A stretch of 48,164 nt of DNA from the NCBI GenBank assembly GCA_025964435.1, contig JAOPYV010000164.1, positions 1-48,164 of the forward strand. Direction: 5' to 3'. This document shows, one piece after another, positions 45,401 to 48,164 of this stretch. The translations under genes were made by a program, and so were the position numbers. Within the stretch, counting starts at the first letter, position 1, and each line of letters opens with the position of its first letter. Under the pieces are notes generated by a model. The model searched no databases. It saw only the letters and a list, made by a program, of their open reading frames with translations, and was not told the origin of the DNA. This DNA comes from Thermoleophilia bacterium. GTDB taxonomy: Bacteria > Actinomycetota > Thermoleophilia > Gaiellales > SKUG01.

Positions 45401-45987
45401 CCGAAGGTGGCGCCCTGCGTTGCGCCGTGGCTGGTGCGCGCGTCGTACGCCGCCTGTCGGAGACCGTCGAGCCGCATCTGCGACTTGGCGACGCTCGACG
45501 CGGCGGCATCCAGGGCGCTGCAGGTCGAGCGTGTGCCGACACGCATCAGCACGAAGTTCACCTTCGCCGCCGCCTGGCGGGTCAGGAAGCCATGGCCCTT
45601 CTCGTGGACCCAGAGCCGCACGAGGTAGGCGTCCCATGCGGCGCGCACGTCTGCGGCCGCATCGGTCGGCATCGACCACTTCGGCATGGTGTAGCGCTGG
45701 CGCACGGTCACCGAGACGGATCCGATCGAGCAGCCGCGGCTGGACCGGACGAAGGAGTAGCGCCACGCGACATACCCGTTGGCTCGCGCGTCGTGCCCAC
45801 CGGGACCCTTCGCATCGAGGCTCGCTCGGATGCCGGGAACGGTCGCGCCGTAGACGGAGTAGTAGGTCGTCGTTGCGGCGCTCGGCCGGACGACCGCGTG
45901 GGCGACCGAACTTCCAGCCGTGAGCACAAGCAGGGCCAGCATCAGGGCGCTGGGCAGGACGCGACGAGTGATCCGAGGTCGTGACAT
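45397..45987 (-). CDS. secreted DUF922-type zinc metalloprotease
   Basis: The 196-residue product starts with a signal peptide (ALMLALLVLTAGSSVAHA). The mature part opens with TTTYYSVYGATVPGIRASLDAKGP, includes GYVAWRYSF, and has the zinc motif HEKGH within WVHEKGHGFLT. This is the pattern of the DUF922/COG5661 predicted secreted Zn-dependent proteases, at about the normal length. Two Cys (CSIGS and CSALD) may form a disulfide. The substrate is unknown. It converges on the Ser/Thr kinase with a 4-nt overlap and diverges from the histidine kinase. Confidence 0.83.
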   Translation of the reverse strand: MSRPRITRRVLPSALMLALLVLTAGSSVAHAVVRPSAATTTYYSVYGATVPGIRASLDAKGPGGHDARANGYVAWRYSFVRSSRGCSIGSVSVTVRQRYTMPKWSMPTDAAADVRAAWDAYLVRLWVHEKGHGFLTRQAAAKVNFVLMRVGTRSTCSALDAAASSVAKSQMRLDGLRQAAYDARTSHGATQGATFG

Positions 45988-46175
45988 GCCCGCATGCTAG
46001 CCGCTGCTGCACGCAGTTCGAACAGGATCGAAAGGTGAATCCTGCTATCCATTCACAGATCGGACATAGCTGCGCAAAGACCGTTTTCCTCTATCCGTGC
46101 GAGGGGATGCTCTTGATACGTGCGGCTGTGGAACTGCGTGTCCACACGGAACGACCACTCGACAAGTCGGGAACC

Positions 46176-47957
46176 ATGGATTCCAGCTATCAGATCAGCA
46201 CGCTCGTGGAAGTCGTCGCTGCCGTCTTCGACGGCATCGTCTTCCTCACGCTGGCGTTGGTCGGGCTCACCTCGCTGATCCGCACGCGCGACGGCGTCGC
46301 AGGCTGGTTCGCCGGCATGTTCTTCGCACTGGGCGGCACCGTCGCACTCGGGCTCATCGTCGACCCCGGCCCGGAGACCAGCGTCTGGTTCTCGCGTATC
46401 TCGATCGCGACGCTCGCGCTCATCCCCTTCTTCCTCTACCGCTTCACGCGCTCCTTCGCGCGGGGGAACTCGTGGGTCGACGTCGTGTCGACGATCCTGA
46501 CCGTGGTCGTCGTCGTCTGGAGCTGCACGCTCACGCCACCACCCGAGGGTGCGGCGTGGGGCCGCTCGTTCGCGATCTTCGCCATCACGTTCCTCGCGCA
46601 TTGGACGATCCTGTCGATCGCATCCGCCTGGTTCTTCCTGCGGGAGGCGCGCCAGACCCTCGGCGTGGCGAGTCGGCGCATGCGCCTGTTCGCCGGGGCG
46701 ACTCTCGCCCTGGCAGGGGCGATCCTCCTCTCGAGCTTCACGGGCAACGCCAGCGGCACGCAGCTCATCATCGGCGTGGTCGTCCAGCTCGGTGGCGCCG
46801 CGTCGGCGCTGCTGTTCTGGTTCGCCCTCGCACCGCCGCGCGCCCTGCGCGCCTCCTGGCGCGCCCGCGAGCTCCAGGCCATGGAGGGCGGGCTCCGGTC
46901 GCTGCTGGAAGGCGAGACCGTCGACGACGTGCGCGAGCGAACGCTGCAGGCAGCGCTCCGGCTCACCGGCGGCATCGGCGCGATCATGCTCGATCAGGAT
47001 GGACTCCCCTGCGCACGCCTGGGGCTCGACGAGGACGCCGGCCTTCGCGTGGCCGCGGCGGCGCGCGGTGGCGAGGGCAACGGTCGCGGCGCATCCAGGC
47101 TCATGGCGGTCGATCGGATCGTCGTGGCGTGCGGCCCGTCCGCTCCCTTCTTCGGCGTCGACGAGCGACAGCTGCTCGACTCCCTGAGCGCGTTCGCGTC
47201 GCTGGGCGAGGGGCGAGCACGAACGCTCGAGCGTGAGCGCGACGCGAACGAGCGCCTGCGCCAGGTCGACCAGCTCAAGTCCGAGTTCGTCGCGATGGTG
47301 GCACACGACCTCCGCACGCCGATGAGCGTCATCTCGGGCTTCGCCGACATGATCCGCACCCGCTGGGACGACATGCCGGACGAGCGCAAGCTGGAGCTGT
47401 TGCAGCTGATCTCCCACAACACCCACAGCCTGTCGGAGTTCGTCGAGGACGTGCTGCAGGTCGCACAGATGGAGTCGGGCGAGTTCCGCTACGACGCCGC
47501 GCCCTTCGATCCACGCACGGTGGTCCAGCGCATCGTGCGCGACATGGAGATCGCGCATCCCGAGATCAAGCTCGTCATCGAGTCGCCGCCCGAGCTTCCA
47601 GCGGCACTCGGCGACGCCGAACGCAACTGGCAGATCCTCACGAACCTGGTCAGCAACGCGATGAAGTTCTCGGCCGGTGCTCCCTGCATCCACGTCCAGC
47701 TGCGCACCCTCCCCGAGGAAGGCGCCGTCGCGATCGCGGTCCGTGACGAGGGCGTCGGCATCTCGACCGAGGACATGCCGCGCCTGTTCCGACGCTTCTC
47801 CCGCGTCGGCCCCACGCGCTTGACCGTTGCCGGCACGGGACTGGGCCTGTACATCGTCAAGACGATGGTCGAGGCACAGGGCGGGCGCATCTGGGTGACG
47901 AGCGAGCCGGGACAGGGATCGACGTTCACGTACACACTGCCACTGGCCGATAGGTAA
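46176..47957 (+). CDS. membrane histidine kinase
   Basis: I choose the ATG at 46176 (593 residues), because the upstream 65 track residues are unlike coding sequence; an ATG at 46107 is possible. Seven or eight hydrophobic segments fill residues 10-230, a 7TM-like sensor module. A degenerate GAF-like segment follows ([20 protein letters not shown]), then a short coiled coil and the HisKA H-box [19 protein letters not shown], and the HATPase with [17 protein letters not shown] and [10 protein letters not shown]. There is no receiver domain and no response regulator next to it in the window. The signal is unknown. The 188-bp upstream region is shared with the divergent metalloprotease gene. Confidence 0.92.
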   Translation: MDSSYQISTLVEVVAAVFDGIVFLTLALVGLTSLIRTRDGVAGWFAGMFFALGGTVALGLIVDPGPETSVWFSRISIATLALIPFFLYRFTRSFARGNSWVDVVSTILTVVVVVWSCTLTPPPEGAAWGRSFAIFAITFLAHWTILSIASAWFFLREARQTLGVASRRMRLFAGATLALAGAILLSSFTGNASGTQLIIGVVVQLGGAASALLFWFALAPPRALRASWRARELQAMEGGLRSLLEGETVDDVRERTLQAALRLTGGIGAIMLDQDGLPCARLGLDEDAGLRVAAAARGGEGNGRGASRLMAVDRIVVACGPSAPFFGVDERQLLDSLSAFASLGEGRARTLERERDANERLRQVDQLKSEFVAMVAHDLRTPMSVISGFADMIRTRWDDMPDERKLELLQLISHNTHSLSEFVEDVLQVAQMESGEFRYDAAPFDPRTVVQRIVRDMEIAHPEIKLVIESPPELPAALGDAERNWQILTNLVSNAMKFSAGAPCIHVQLRTLPEEGAVAIAVRDEGVGISTEDMPRLFRRFSRVGPTRLTVAGTGLGLYIVKTMVEAQGGRIWVTSEPGQGSTFTYTLPLADR

Positions 47958-47978
47958 CGCCGAAGGAGCAATCCGTTC

Positions 47979-48016
47979 GCGGACCCAGGGGTGGGGCCGC
48001 AAACCGGGGGACCCAC
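47979..48016 (+). promoter_or_regulatory. structured G-rich leader before the partial membrane gene
   Basis: GCGGaCCC (47979-47986) pairs with GGGGCCGC (47993-48000) around AGGGGT, with one mismatch. Alternatively, GTGGGGCC within the right arm can pair with GGACCCAC next to the start codon. GGACCCA is directly repeated (47981 and 48009). The ribosome-binding site GGGGGA lies in the second half. Two exclusive folds around a start codon suggest a regulatory leader; I cannot assign a family. Confidence 0.35.
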
Positions 48017-48164
48017 GTGCTGATCAGCGAGGCCGAACAGGCAGGAGTGCTCGACAAGGGCGTGGCGCGCCGCGCGCTGCCGTTCCTCCTCGCCATCGCC
48101 CTCGGCCTGCTCCTCCTGCCACTGCAGCATCTGCCGATCGATGGCCCCCGCCTGGCGGTCTCGA
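48017..48164 (+). CDS. N-terminus of a membrane protein, cut by the window edge
   Basis: A GTG at 48017 behind GGGGGACCCAC opens 49 codons to the window end. The product has a short acidic N-terminus (LISEAEQAGVLDKG), an Arg pair and a hydrophobic helix (ALPFLLAIALGLLLLPL). This layout fits the start of a membrane-bound sensor or signalling protein, but nothing diagnostic is within the window. Confidence 0.5.
   Translation, partial: MLISEAEQAGVLDKGVARRALPFLLAIALGLLLLPLQHLPIDGPRLAVS

Noticed and set aside
47959-47971. GCCGAAGGAGCAA, resembling the core of a glycine riboswitch
   Set aside because: The required upstream GGAGAG and downstream CUCUCAGGCAAAAGGAC blocks are absent, and part of the aptamer would fall in the histidine kinase coding end.

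Overview
The window is GC-rich DNA with strongly G/C-biased third codon positions, almost fully coding, in short unidirectional runs with many TGATG/ATGA start-stop overlaps. The gene set (a GlgE-pathway operon, a TreS-maltokinase fusion, Holin-X and DUF3618 stress-type membrane proteins, a Lys/Ala-rich histone-like protein, several starts lying 6-8 nt behind a TAnnnT -10 element) suggests a chromosome segment from a high-GC actinobacterium, most likely Thermoleophilia/Solirubrobacterales. That placement is inference; there is no rRNA in the window. I support 37 protein genes (two cut by the window edges, one carrying an in-frame stop) and one tRNA. I see no IS element, integrase, prophage structural gene or CRISPR array.

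Layout. 1-3692 (minus): a class III adenylate cyclase, a lipoprotein trypsin-like protease and a GT4 glycosyltransferase in one probable operon. 3891-5809 (plus): a small secreted protein, a Cys/His-rich anchored repeat protein and a Pro-rich small protein. 5831-8912: a NagZ-like GH3 lipoprotein divergent from ettA, which has an in-frame TAG between its two ATPase domains. 8918-17126: mostly envelope and secreted proteins (a delta-60 repeat protein with one Cys pair in each of seven repeats, an MFS exporter, a lipase, a subtilase, a low-molecular-weight phosphatase, a CPBP protease). 17239-22789 (plus): a membrane protein, then an osmoprotectant ABC transporter operon whose last gene fuses a permease to two tandem substrate-binding domains. 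22855-24278 (minus): a histone-like protein and two unknowns.

24364-41632 (minus) is the main block: a GH13 amylase, then a tightly overlapping six-gene operon glgE, treS-mak, malQ-glgB, treZ, glgX, treY. Together these encode trehalose to maltose to maltose-1-phosphate to branched glucan (TreS, Mak, GlgE, GlgB), disproportionation and debranching (MalQ, GlgX, amylase), and glucan back to trehalose (TreY, TreZ). The MalQ-GlgB polypeptide is a continuous 1313-residue fusion. With the betaine-type transporter nearby, the locus looks like a compatible-solute and storage-glucan region.

41794-43561 (minus) is a three-gene stress-type membrane cassette, followed by tRNA-Thr(TGT). 43922-48164 holds a Ser/Thr kinase with an extracellular TPR-like tail, a secreted DUF922 metalloprotease, a membrane histidine kinase and the start of a further membrane protein behind a structured leader. 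The most notable points are the MalQ-GlgB fusion, the permease-SBD-SBD fusion with a multi-hairpin leader upstream of its operon, the interrupted ettA, the GH3 protein lacking the NagZ catalytic dyad, and the Cys-stapled seven-repeat protein. No stretch above about 300 bases lacks a gene.
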